A DNA stretch of 64,000 bases from Agrypnia vestita (Eukaryota; Arthropoda; Insecta; Trichoptera; Phryganeidae), in contig JADDOH010002016.1 of assembly GCA_016648135.1 (NCBI GenBank), forward strand, positions 1-64,000, written 5' to 3'. This document shows, piece after piece, positions 49,763-59,976 of this stretch. Positions within the stretch are counted from its first letter, which is position 1, and each line of letters opens with the position of its first letter. The translations under genes and the position numbers were made by a program. The notes beneath the pieces are model-generated. The model had not been told where the DNA came from, ran no database searches, and was given only the letters and a program-made list of their open reading frames with translations.

Positions 49763-49765
<3 letters not shown>
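48649..49765 (-). mobile_element. mariner element copy 2 (1117 bp), internally deleted
   Basis: Same family and orientation as the element at 15755-17041, nearly identical along most of its length. Its inverted repeats are TTAGGTCCTTACATATGAAA and, with a small insertion, TTTCATATGTACAGAGGACC. It is flanked by TA on both sides and lies within a long (TA)n tract (48596-48648 and 49766-49825). About 170 bp present in copy 1 (roughly 16247-16418) are missing here, with TTTAA microhomology at the junction near 49140. Confidence 0.94.
48726..49575 (-). pseudogene. mariner transposase pseudogene, copy 2
   Basis: Starts at MKNLKYRF (49575) and reaches SNGTYFD-stop (48726) only after a frame change. 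Trp in VRFWFQRF is replaced by TAG at 49444-49446. The in-frame internal deletion removes the CDEKW segment and with it the first catalytic Asp. An extra T in the T-run after RPNG creates a premature stop, leaving the KGIDELPMRWQKCIDSNG end in another frame. The second and third catalytic motifs (LLHDNARPHTA, YSPDLAPTDYHFF) are intact, as is the linker KKLERWVPHELSE that is frameshifted in copy 1. Confidence 0.92.
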
Positions 49766-49800
<35 letters not shown>

Positions 49801-49825
49801 TATATTATATATTATATATATACAT
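49766..49825. repeat. (TA)n tract, right of mariner copy 2
   Basis: Continuation of the TA tract split by the mariner insertion. Confidence 0.9.
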
Positions 49826-50217
49826 CACGCTACCTATTGTGCGTCCTTTTATTTTGCATTATTGTGACTTCCACCAGTTCCACTAAAATTTCACTTATTT
49901 TTACATCGAATATTAGTCACTAAGGCAATACTATAAGTCCTTTACAACTTATTTTTCTGAAATTTTTACATTTTATTGATATACAAATATTCGTATATTA
50001 ACAAGCGTAGGGTAATCAATTTGGACTCCAATCCACATTATCAATTATCGGGCGTCCCATGATATACATAATTTTATTTACATTTTCCTAACTATCGCAA
50101 CTCCTCGTAAACAGTGCGACGCGCGACGTTGCCGCTTTTACCAATTACACTTTTTGTGCGGGATGCCGAAGGAAGATTTATTATTTTATGCTCTCTGGGG
50201 ATGCCGCTACCGGGTCA

Positions 50218-50500
50218 CTAGTACGTGTAGCGGGCGAAATACTTGCACGTATCATTTAGTGCATTTGATAATAATATTATTTCAGAAATCGTGATGTTTT
50301 TTTCTGAGCTCATTTTTTCTGTTACGTCTTTAAAATATGAGAGCAATTCACAAGCAGAAGTGAGCGTGTCTATGTCTTCATTTATCAAATTAGGCGTTTC
50401 AGGATAATATATCGCTAATGTAGACATTAAACTTTTTTTGATAGTTAGAACCCTCTCGAACATATCATACGTATAGATAAGAATTGAAATGTCGAGTTTT
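50218..50500 (-). pseudogene. hAT-type (ZBED-like) transposase fragment
   Basis: The minus-strand reading contains TYDMFERVLTIKKSL, LTSACELLSYFKDVTEKMSS and EKNITISEIILLSNAL. These match the part of hAT transposases and their domesticated ZBED relatives that follows the conserved RWNSTY-like motif (here only TYDM remains). The frame ends at 50218. BED finger, catalytic core and C-terminal dimerisation domain are missing. No terminal repeats or 8-bp target duplication were found. Confidence 0.68.
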
Positions 50501-51166
50501 GACCGGATGTAAGCCCAGTATATTCTTTGTCAAGTGAACTTCTTTTACTTTGAAGGTATATTTTATTTATTTCAATTTTGAATATTTTACTTGTGACGAA
50601 ACTTATCGTCACATATGTCACGCGTGTTCTATTTTTTCTACTACTATTTTTTCACTTTGATATAAATTTACACATTTACACAAAAACTATTATTCTAATA
50701 TTTAGATAAAGTATGGTACTACTGCAAATTTCCAAAATACAAATATTGAAATCGGCAGATTTCCTCGTTATTTTTTACACACATTTAACTTCAGCAAAAT
50801 GTACCTTCCTTTCAATCTCTAATAAAATACTGCATTCTCCTCTTACGTATCAATTATCAAACAGACAACCTCACATATGAGCTGTGCCTAATTATTTACT
50901 AGGTACATAAAGGACAGGAAGACAAAAGAGTACAGTGGACATAATATATCGGGATTTTTTATCTACCTACTGTAATAAATACTTGGAATTTTTATTGTTT
51001 TTTCAGGTATCATGTAGGTAAATAAAACAAATATACAGATCAGATATCGCACGTTTAATGAGGTAGATTTTACATTTGCAAGTAAACATAATCATTGATA
51101 ATATAATATATCTAGACTAGATATATATTAGGGTTATAATCACGCACATTTGATAATGTAGGTATA

Positions 51167-51619
51167 TAGAATGTAACAGAACTGGTCCACAATATTTTAC
51201 AGGTAGATTCCTGCTATGATTATGAGTCAAAAAAATATTTTTGCAAAACGTTGGAATATCATTACAGTAACTTATATCTAATATGAAAAATTCATTACCT
51301 TTAATACAAGTCAAATAGTATAATAAAAATCTTCCAATCTAATGGGGAAACATTCCAATATTTTGCAGGGTTTTTGTTATTTTATTAAACTTTTATTGAA
51401 ACGAATGTTTTTTATGTAATCGATATAAGTTACTGTAATGATACTTCAACGTTTTGTAAAAAAATAAGCCAGAAATATTGAAAAAAAATGCAAACTTTAA
51501 TGTCGCATATCTCCATAACTATTGATATTAGGTCATAGTTGCTTGAACATTTTTCACTCATAATCATAGCAGGAATCCACCTGTAAAGTATTGTGGATTA
51601 CCTAGTTCTGTTACACTCT
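51167..51619. mobile_element. Foldback element FB-A, copy 1
   Basis: Terminal inverted repeats contain GTAACAGAACT, then CACAATATTTTACAGGT and GATTCCTGCTATGATTATGAG. A second inverted pair inside reads CATTACAGTAACTTATAT and ATATAAGTTACTGTAATGAT. The whole element is therefore a long imperfect hairpin of about 450 bp. It ends immediately before the LINE remnant at 51670. It has no coding capacity and shares its interior with the copies at 53.5, 60.0 and 62.3 kb. Confidence 0.75.
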
Positions 51620-51669
51620 GTGTATGGAGGTCAAATATCATGCAGAATTAATTTTATGTGGTAATCTGA

Positions 51670-52985
51670 TTTCCTCACACCTACATTAGGAAGTTTGTTC
51701 ACGTATGAATATATTCGAAAAAATAAAAATAAAATCCTTTATCGCATAATCGGCATTTACAGATCTCCAAATTCTGACACAATTTTTTTTATTGAAGAAT
51801 TATACCAATTATCTAAAAACAATTTTACTATTTTAACGGGCGATATAAACATAAATATTGCAGATGACTGCCATGATAAAACTAAAAATGAGTATCTCAA
51901 TATGCTTGCAGAGTTGAACTATAAATCGTGCATAAATAATTATACTAGAATTGTACCGCACCAAAAACCTTCTGCAATAGATCATATTATGCTAACAAAC
52001 TCAAATGAACTCGACAACATTATGACCATCATATGGCAAACTTGTATAACTGACCATTACTCCTGCATATTTACGCATTATAAACAAAATACTCACCCGC
52101 ACATAGCTGATAAAAAAGGTATACAAAAAAACTACTTTTAATTTAAAATTATTTTGTGACAAATTAGCAACAGAAAATTGGTTATCAGTACTAAACTTAG
52201 AAGATCCAGAAATATGTTCTATAAACTTTCAAAAAATTATTCAAAAATATATAAATTCATCCAAAATTCTAAAAATATATAACCACAAATCTAAGTTCCG
52301 TAAAATAAAACCATGGATTACTCACGGCTTAGTAGTTTCAATACGTAATAAATATGATATTTTTAAATCAACAATAAAATACCCCAATGATGAAGGCTTA
52401 AGGAGATATTATAAAAAAAACAGAAATAAATTGACATCACTAATAAAAAAAAAACCAAAGAGGAATATTTCATAAAAAAGGTGGAAGTTTCTAATTTCGA
52501 CACCAAAAAACTTTGGTCAACAATTAACGAAATAACCGAAAAAAAATGTTAATAAAAATAAAATAAAAACTATAAAATTTGACAATAATATTATAAATGT
52601 TCAAGAACACCCAGAAAAATGCGCAAATATCTTCAATAATTTTTTCATTAATGTGGGACTAAACTTGGCGAAAAAAATACCCAACAACAATTTTTCTCTT
52701 CCAATAAATAATCTACAGATATCGGAATGTGATAAACTCACAACATTCCAATTAACCAACCCAGATGAAATAAAAAAAATTATTATGAATTTAAAAGGAG
52801 GATCATCGCCAGGATACGACAACGTAACAACTGATTTACTAAAACAATCAAGCTCTATTATAAACATCCCAATTGCACACATAATAAAACAAGCCTTCGG
52901 TGTGGTATATTCCCTACAATATATAAACAAACATTAGTAATCCCAGTTTATAAGAATGGAGACCCTGAAGATAACTTATTGAAAA
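51670..52985 (+). mobile_element. CR1/L2-type LINE remnant: endonuclease and start of RT
   Basis: The first open part (51695-52141) encodes the end of an APE-type endonuclease: IIGIYRSPNSDTIFFIEELY, ILTGDININI, SAIDHIMLTNS and the catalytic-His context ITDHYSCIF. It is followed, with stops and frameshifts, by the linker (KPWITHGLVVSIRNKYDIF, YYKKNRNKLTSLIKKK). The RT N-terminus then reads FNNFFINVGLNLAKKIP, LKGGSSPGYDNVTTDLLK and, in another frame, TLVIPVYKNGDPED. It is truncated before the YADD box. The clade is judged from motif style only; jockey-superfamily is the safe statement. Confidence 0.8.
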
Positions 52986-53157
52986 AAAAAACAATATTAA
53001 AAAAAATGCAGATGAGGCACAAAAATTACCTAAAATCAAACTCGCGCATTCAAATTTGTGTGATATGACGAATAACTAATCGAAATTAAAATAAAAAAGC
53101 CTACTATTTTTCAGTAGCTATCTACTTGGTAATCCGTCGAAGATAATATTGAACATA

Positions 53158-53348
53158 CAGTACTGTGCGAATTAATGTGAACACAAGCGATAATTTGAAA
53201 AAAAACACAACATTTATTAGTTATAGGTAGTTGAAGAAAGCAGAGAAAAGAATACAATTTAAATTGTTTTAATAGGAAATATGTCCTCCTTTGGATTTTA
53301 TAACTTCTTCAACACGTTTTGGCAGAGAATCAACAAGTTTTTTTAGTT
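53158..53348 (-). mobile_element. Tc1-like transposon 3' fragment
   Basis: The left end CAGTACTGTGCGAATTAATG follows a TA dinucleotide and looks like a Tc1-family terminal repeat. On the minus strand the sequence encodes LVDSLPKRVEEVIKSKGGHI-SY-stop, the conserved C-terminus of Tc1-like transposases. The rest of the transposase and the right terminus are absent. Confidence 0.8.
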
Positions 53349-53441
53349 TTCTAATATTTACTGGTCCCGAAACCATATATGTGGATTACAGATTCAATCA
53401 ATTTTATTATTTTTATTTTTTATGGGTAGGTATATTCCATC

Positions 53442-53476
53442 CTGACGAAGGGGCCATAGGCTTTGAAACATGTTGA
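53442..53476 (+). ncRNA. Hammerhead-ribozyme-like core, best conserved
   Basis: CTGACGA matches the CUGANGA core exactly. It is followed by AGGGGCC-ATA-GGCTTT (a stem II with G-U pairs) and then GAAACATGTTG, which supplies the GAAAC box. This spacing is the minimal type I hammerhead form reported in Penelope-like elements. Stem I and the cleavage triplet are not clear, so activity is doubtful. It lies between a Tc1-like end and a foldback fragment. Confidence 0.5.
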
Positions 53477-53490
53477 TTTTATCAATTATT

Positions 53491-53650
53491 TTGTAAAACA
53501 TTAATAACCTCGCAGGACTATATTCCTGCCTTGATTATGAGTCGAAAATATTCAAGCTATTATGACCTAATATCAATAGTTATGGAGATATGTGACATCA
53601 AAGTTTGCATTTTTTTTTTCAATATTTCTGACTTATTTTTTGTAAAACAA
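53491..53650. mobile_element. Foldback element FB-A, copy 2 (left half only)
   Basis: Contains AATAACCTCGCAGGACTATA, TTCCTGCCTTGATTATGAG, CCTAATATCAATAGTTATGG and AATATTTCTGACTTATTTTT, matching one arm of the copies at 51.2 and 62.3 kb. The second arm is absent. Confidence 0.7.
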
Positions 53651-54634
53651 GCAAACCACTCGGCAACGATGATCACTCTGCGATTTTTTTTTTTCGATTC
53701 CTTAGAGTCTACGATACTCTGAGTACTTTACATGCGGCTAGACCGCCTAGTTCTACTTCTACAAGTGCGTCAGTTCTATAACTTTGACACTTTTGCTAAC
53801 TACTTATTGTAATAAACATCGTATGTTTTATATTTTACATGAATTCGAAAGGGTAAAAAAATTTTAATAAAAAACCCACTAAACATTTTACGTGATATTT
53901 AAAAAGGTGAAATTAACTAGGCGCGACACTTTATGTATAGTGCCGCCTTATTATAAATTAATAGTAACTATAATGAAAAATTCAACTACGACTTAAATAA
54001 TATTTATTTATTTACAGATCATAATTTCGGTGTACAAGTCGATGCTGTCAGTGATCACTCTGCGAATGTACCTACTTGTATTTATACATCCGCTAAAACA
54101 TGAGGTCTAAAAATAGACTTGAGCTGTTAAAATTTTAGCTACTGGATAAAAGTATAATTTAGTCATAAAAAAGGGCCGCACGTCTCATACGACCTACAGG
54201 ATTAAAAGGCTTTTGTTTTAGTCCGAGCCACAAAATTATATTCACATTTATTATTTAAATGGAGCTAACTTGCACGTGTCCATCCGAAATAATAATCGAC
54301 TTCTTTTGCAATAATGAAATAAGACTCGCGACATCCTCAAACGATTTGTGTTTTAGCGGTGTTTATCTTAAAGACGCAATTTGCATGTGCGGGCTATCGA
54401 TATGTCGCATATCCCTCCGCGACCGTAAATATGTGTGAGTGTACGACAAAATGCGGCCGAATTCTTTCCCAGTGCGGAACATATTATACCTAGGTACAGC
54501 CTCTCATACGAGACAACTCAATGATGCAGCAATCAGTGCTTCTTACGAAGTTACTTTCAAAAGCAAGCATAAAAGTCAAACATATTATTTTTTTAAAGTA
54601 ACTTCATTGTTGATGTTGATTATGATTACTTACT

Positions 54635-54850
54635 TACTTACCATCACGCTGTTTCCCCTGGGGGTAGGCAGAGAGGATAGAGCGCCACACTCTTCTGTCC
54701 TGACATACAAATCTCGCCTCAGCCACATTCATACATCTTCGCATGCAAGCTCGCCGGTTGTTGAGCCTTCTAACGGGACCATCTTCCAGTATCTGGTTGA
54801 TCTGGTCATGCCACGTTTTCCGCGGTCGCCCCCTCTTTTATACGTATTGC
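54635..54850 (-). mobile_element. RTE-type LINE 3' end with (GTAA)n tail
   Basis: The reverse complement aligns with the 13-kb copy: GCATGACCAGATCAACCAGA, GAAGATGGTCCCGTTAGAAG, GACAGAAGAGTGTGGCGCTC, CTCTCTGCCTACCC. On the minus strand it ends in GGTAAGTAAGTAAGTAATC (54630-54650), a simple-repeat tail different from the GTTA tail of the 13-kb copy. Confidence 0.75.
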
Positions 54851-55207
54851 TTATTATGTTGATTATTTCTTAAAAAACTTTAATTACCCTTTGAAATACA
54901 GTGATATTAAAATTATTTTCCTTTTTATTTATCTTTAACAACAAGTAAGTATAGCAAAAAGCAAGTAGGTACCATTTTATAACTTTTGAAATTAAAATAA
55001 TTATTAAAATTTAATTGATTGTATGCGAGATTGATATTATTGATTTCGCGAGATTGCATTTCCTAGTGTATACTTACCCATCTACAAAGCCAGGAATGTA
55101 GTGAAGATTCGTGTTTTGAAATAGTTGCTAAATTATATTTACAACACACTTATTTCACAAACACTGCGTGTACGCCGAAAAAAAAGTCCCGGGGAAAAAG
55201 GAACAGA

Positions 55208-55391
55208 GTATCGTACACTATTGTAAGAATGAGTATGTTATTTTAGGCACCGTGACTTCAAATTACCTGATTTTTACGTGATTATGTGATTTGTTGTATA
55301 CTTCAATGGAATATTTGCTACATAAATATGAAAGCCGGCTAGTATGGGAATAACGTGTCTATATACTATACATATATAATACGTCAATAAT
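55208..55391 (+). repeat. Dispersed repeat D2, copy 2
   Basis: GTACACTATTGTAAGAATGA, GTATGTTATTTTAGGCACCG, TGACTTCAAATTACCTGATT, and ATAATACGTCAATAATTGA at the right. Longer than copy 1 by about 70 bp. Confidence 0.7.
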
Positions 55392-55932
55392 TGATACGAT
55401 GTACGCATTTCACGTATTTTAGAATTAAAGGTAGAATTTATAGGGAAAAGTTATTTTTGGATCCTCAAAATCGGCAATAAATACAAAGCACGAAATATCG
55501 TTGTTCTAATTAACGGACTTTTACTATACATGTATCAAAGGTAACATGGCAATTAGCCCTTCATAATAAAAATCATTCACCTGTTAAGTACTCAATTACA
55601 CCTTAATTCATATCGACTATAGATATAAGTAGATACCGATCGACTAAAACATTTAATAAAATAATGCTGCAATCTTATCTTCAAGTCCTGGGATTAATTT
55701 TATTTTATTTCAATTTTAAACTTCTGATTATTTTTTTTAGATATTTAGCTTAAAAAAAGTAACCCATAAAAACCATGTTTTTATTTTACTCCCTTTCTTT
55801 GTAAATTAAGTTTACCATCATGTAATTAAATAATTGATTGACTGAAAATGAAACATGTCTAGACAAATATCTATGTCAAAATTCTCTATCTCTGTTAACC
55901 AATTGTCATAAATTTTTGAAATTCATAGTGAA

Positions 55933-56055
55933 GTACCTATTATACTATAGTAATTATATATAGTAATTAATATAATTATATATCGTAATTAATATAATTA
56001 TACATAGTAATTAATATAATGAATAGTAATAATATAATTAATATATAGTAATGCA
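55933..56055. repeat. AT-rich tandem repeat (about 26-bp unit)
   Basis: Repeats of TAGTAATTAATATAATTATA with small changes (TCGTAATTAATATAATTATA, CATAGTAATTAATATAAT). Confidence 0.8.
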
Positions 56056-56754
56056 AATTTAGAAAATATTCCGCGACGTTATCGGGCCGCCGCCGACGGT
56101 AGTAATCAAACATTTATGTAATGATTCCAATGTTAAAAAACTATTAAAATATCTAAAAATCCAAAATTATACTATAATCATTAAATTTTTTTAACGAAAA
56201 TTTGATAGATCTTCTTGAACGTCCCCACGAGTCTGCGTGCAAAATTTCAGCTCGTTTGGATCACGAGAAAAGGGTTAAAAATCGATCCAAAGTTTTTGCG
56301 TCAAATAATCAGACGCCACGAATTAAATGGAGTACAAAAGCGGACTCCACTTCTTCATTCAAGTGAATGCGTACGAGTTCTCATAAATCGTGAATATAAA
56401 AATTAAATGAAGTCAAAGCATCCAGCAAGTGGCAACGTCGCATTTCAAACTTTCGCGCGACGCGCAGTTGGACGTCGCACACGGCTAGCAATGAATGTTC
56501 GGAATAATGCCGACAGCGCTGCTATTTTTTGTAACGAAAATTTGCAGAACTACAGATATACTGAGAATAGCCAAACTGGGAGCGAATTGACGTCCAATTT
56601 TTTTTTTTTTTTTTTACATTTATGGCATCAGAAAGACAATCCGCGCCCATTGCGAACACTCTCCCATCTGACGTCCGATATACGGACGTCATAAGCAGGT
56701 GGACGCCACATTATATGCAATTTCGTCCATGATGGACGCCCAATAGGTTACAGG

Positions 56755-56808
56755 ATATATATATATGTATATATATTATATATATTTATATATATATATA
56801 TATAGATC
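56755..56808. repeat. (TA)n tract
   Basis: TA dinucleotide repeat with minor interruptions, left of the 179-bp palindrome. Confidence 0.9.
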
Positions 56809-56809
56809 T

Positions 56810-56988
56810 ATTTAATACGAAATAAATAAATTAAATAAGAGAAACACACAAATATCAAATAATAAAACTGAAAAAATTAAATGCTGGAACCTGGAAATTA
56901 AATCCAGGTTCCAGCATTTAATTTTTCAGTTTTATTATTTGATATTTGTGGGTTTCTCTTTGTTTCATTTATTTATTTCGTATTAAAT
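56810..56988. repeat. 179-bp palindrome centred at 56899
   Basis: Arms of about 85 bp run ATTTAATACGAAATAAAT at the left to CGTATTAAAT at the right, with the inner pair AAATGCTGGAACCTGG and CCAGGTTCCAGCATTT around a 9-base spacer. Few mismatches are visible (ACACACAAATATC against GATATTTGTGGGT). TA repeats adjoin the left side. Confidence 0.8.
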
Positions 56989-57050
56989 ATTACGAGACTC
57001 GTTCCTTAAATAAATGAAAAATATGTTTAATAATATATATATATATATAT

Positions 57051-57403
57051 ATGTAACAAAAGGAACTTCTGGACTCCCTCGCGTTTTCTGTAAATGGTCT
57101 CCGTGAGAAGACCAAGGCCGACGTTTCGACACGGTATCACGTGCCATTGTCAAGGCTAAAAGGCCTCAAAAGTTGCGGACTAGCCGTACTTGTTCGCGGG
57201 TGACATGAAAGTCTCCCACCAATAAGGCTTATTGGTGGGAGACTTTCATGTCACCCGCGAACAAGTACGGCTAGTCCGCAACTTTTTGAGGCCTTTTAGC
57301 CTTGACAATGGCACGTGATCACCGTGTCGAAACGTCGGCCTTGGTCTTCTCACGGAGACCATTTACAGAAACGCGAGGGAGTCCAGAAGTTCCTTTGTTA
57401 CAT
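57051..57403. repeat. Near-perfect 353-bp palindrome with hammerhead-like core on each arm
   Basis: Two arms of 176 bp centred at 57227 (AATAAG-G-CTTATT) match apart from a few single-base indels, for example GGTATCACG against CGTGATCACC. Each arm carries CCTTGACAAT-GGCACG, loop, CGTGTC-GAAAC-GTCGG (right arm about 57300-57338, left arm 57117-57155 on the minus strand). GGCACG and CGTGTC can pair as stem II. The ends GTAACAAAAGGAACTTCTGG sit next to TA repeats on both sides. The pattern fits inverted Penelope-type terminal repeats; no reverse transcriptase is present. Confidence 0.65.
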
Positions 57404-57435
57404 ACAATAACGCTCGCGGAACCTCAAGCAAAACA

Positions 57436-57600
57436 ATATATATATATAATATAGTATATTATATATATATATCATATATATTATATATATATATATAATA
57501 TTCACATATATATCTATATCTATATATATATTATATATATATATATCTATCTATATATATATATAGTATATATATATATATATATGGATATATATCATAT
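57436..57600. repeat. Interrupted (TA)n / (TATC) tract
   Basis: About 165 bp of TA repeats with TATC and TATG variants, directly right of the 353-bp palindrome. Confidence 0.9.
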
Positions 57601-58019
57601 GAACAAGGGAACTACCGTATTAATTATTAATTTTTATAACTTAATTTATTGTATCCTTGTGTATACCTTATTTACTTATTCTAATGTCTCACATTTTTGT
57701 ATTCTTGTATTGTTTATATCTTGCTTACTTACTAAATTAATCTTAATTTTTATAACTTAATCTAATGTTTCTTATTCCATATCTTACTTATTTAATCTAA
57801 TGTCTTACACTAACGATTTCATTAATAATAGATATATACATGTATGAAAATGCCCCCACTTTTAAACACGAGAATAAATTCTCATTTACAAGTGGGTAAG
57901 CGTGTAATATAAATGTGTATTAATTAAATTATATTGAATACTCTTTAGTTTGTACATTTACCAAATAAATTTTAATAAAAAATAAAAGAATAATAATAAT
58001 AATTCAGTGTATATTGGTA

Positions 58020-58165
58020 ATCAAGATGACACAGCTCGCGCTCAAAGACGAGAATGAACTGAATGACAGGGCGAGCGGTTACCGCCGGGTGCGGGCGGGG
58101 CGGGTTTTAGTTCCAAATTCGCCGCACGCCAAGTTACGTTGGGCAAGCAATACTGGACTACGACT
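58020..58165. promoter_or_regulatory. GC-rich block, downstream flank
   Basis: CAGCTCGCGCTCAAAGACGA and GGGTGCGGGCGGGGCGGGTT. No reading frame or transposon signature. Confidence 0.2.
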
Positions 58166-58270
58166 GTGGAGAAAATTTTTATAAGCACTTAGTGTACCTA
58201 AAGAAAAGTTTGCTACGTTCTGTATGTAGTTTATTTTTTAATAATTTCCTTAGTTTCCTTTTTAATAAGC

Positions 58271-58340
58271 ATTGCTTAGGTCTCCGCGTTCGAGTTGGCT
58301 CGCCCGGAGTTCAAGCCTCATCTCCGGCCGTTTAATTAAT
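58271..58340 (+). repeat. tRNA-like repeat, family S3, plus-strand copy
   Basis: GAGTTCAAGCCTCATCTCC followed by GGCCGTTTAATTAA, matching the reverse complement of 31865-31910. The A box region is not clear. Confidence 0.45.
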
Positions 58341-59651
58341 ATTTTTTTAACAATTGAGATTGAAATTACATAATAGTGATAGTCTGTGTACTGTGTACAG
58401 TGACTTTCATAAAAAGTAATTTATTTCAATAAAATATTCATTCATATTTTCGCGCGACAATATGAATGAATATTTTGCAACGACTTCTTTGCAATGCATT
58501 ATATTATTTTCTTTCGAGTTTCGGTGTCTTGTTGTAGCTGGCGCAGTTTAATATCCACATTCAATTATTTGGGCGATCAAAGCCGGGCTCCTCGTAAAGT
58601 CGGTATTTATCTCCTGCTCGGGACCCATTGTCCCATCATTAAGATAGGCGGTGCAAAGACACCGCCACCTCCGCTTTTATGAGATGATTTCGATGTTAAT
58701 GCAGGGGGGCATAATGGCTTATCCAGTCGCCGGCCAGATAAGCAAATGATGAACGGATTTTTAATGTGTCCTCGAACGTTTTATATTCATAAAAAGTATC
58801 TCGCCTCGGCTTTTCGAGCTAAATTTTTTGAGGCACGCATTATTTTCCTGCAGGTGGGTCTTGATAAATTGATAACGTTGGATATTAAAATTATTGCGGG
58901 AATTGAATTTTTTTGAAGGGTCTGTAATAGTTTTTTAGCACGTTTAAATAACTAGATTAAACGATTTGTAATCGTAATACTCATTTTGATTCCAGCGTAA
59001 ACAGGTTGAGTATGCAATGCCTAGTCCGCAGTGGCGTGCAGTGGGTATAAACTTAGGTTATGCTGTGACCGACTATATACCTATATTAAAAAAATATATA
59101 TACGCATATACCTATAAGGGTATATGCATTTAAATTTTTTTTAACTATATATAATGAACTATTTTGAGTAGTTTCAATCCACAAAAATAACCGCACTATA
59201 AAAGAAGTATTGTAAACAATATTTCCTAAATAAATAAATATTTTATATAGGTATAGCTAATACAGCGAAAAATTTAAATATATTTCGAAGACGATTTATA
59301 TATAATTAAATCGGGAACAATACTTATTTCAGATATACGTTTCTTTTCACAAAAATAAATCAAACATTTTATGATATCATTATGATATGACAGATAACAC
59401 ATGGTATTTGTCGTATTCGTATTTACATTTACCATGGAAAAGACATAAAATTGACACCGAAAGTTTTGGGTGGAATTTGTAAGAAATAACATTTCTGCAT
59501 GACGTGCGCCTGGCATAGGACCTTTCGAAGAAGGACGCTATTGCACAAAACTCGCAGCATTAAAAATACACGGTTTTTTTCTCGACTTGACTATATCTAT
59601 GGAACAAATTGGTTGGCGAAATAAATGAAGAATTGACATGAAGTTAAGCAC

Positions 59652-59793
59652 AGAAGAGTCGGAAATAAAACTTCTAGCCGTAGGCTTACGGCTAGAATTT
59701 TAAATCGAAAAAAAACAGATTCGTCACTTTAAATGGAAACGTCAGAAATAAAACTTATAGCCGTAGGACGAATTACGGCTAGAATTTTAAATC
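59652..59793 (+). repeat. Duplicated hairpin unit
   Basis: GGAAATAAAACTTCTAGCCG...CGGCTAGAATTTTAAATC and GAAATAAAACTTATAGCCG...CGGCTAGAATTTTAAATC, about 88 bp apart. In each, TAGCCGTA pairs with TACGGCTA. Confidence 0.75.
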
Positions 59794-59976
59794 AACTTTT
59801 TCTTAAGATAAGGATTATTTAATTAATATTTTTTTCTCATAATCTTTACTAATGCACAGCTTTTTTGCTTGTATGCGCTGCACGCCACTGCTAGTCCGCC
59901 ATATAAGAATACATATTATTTTAAAAACTTGTGAAATATAGACAATTAAACATGCGAAGCAGAAGTTAATAACATA

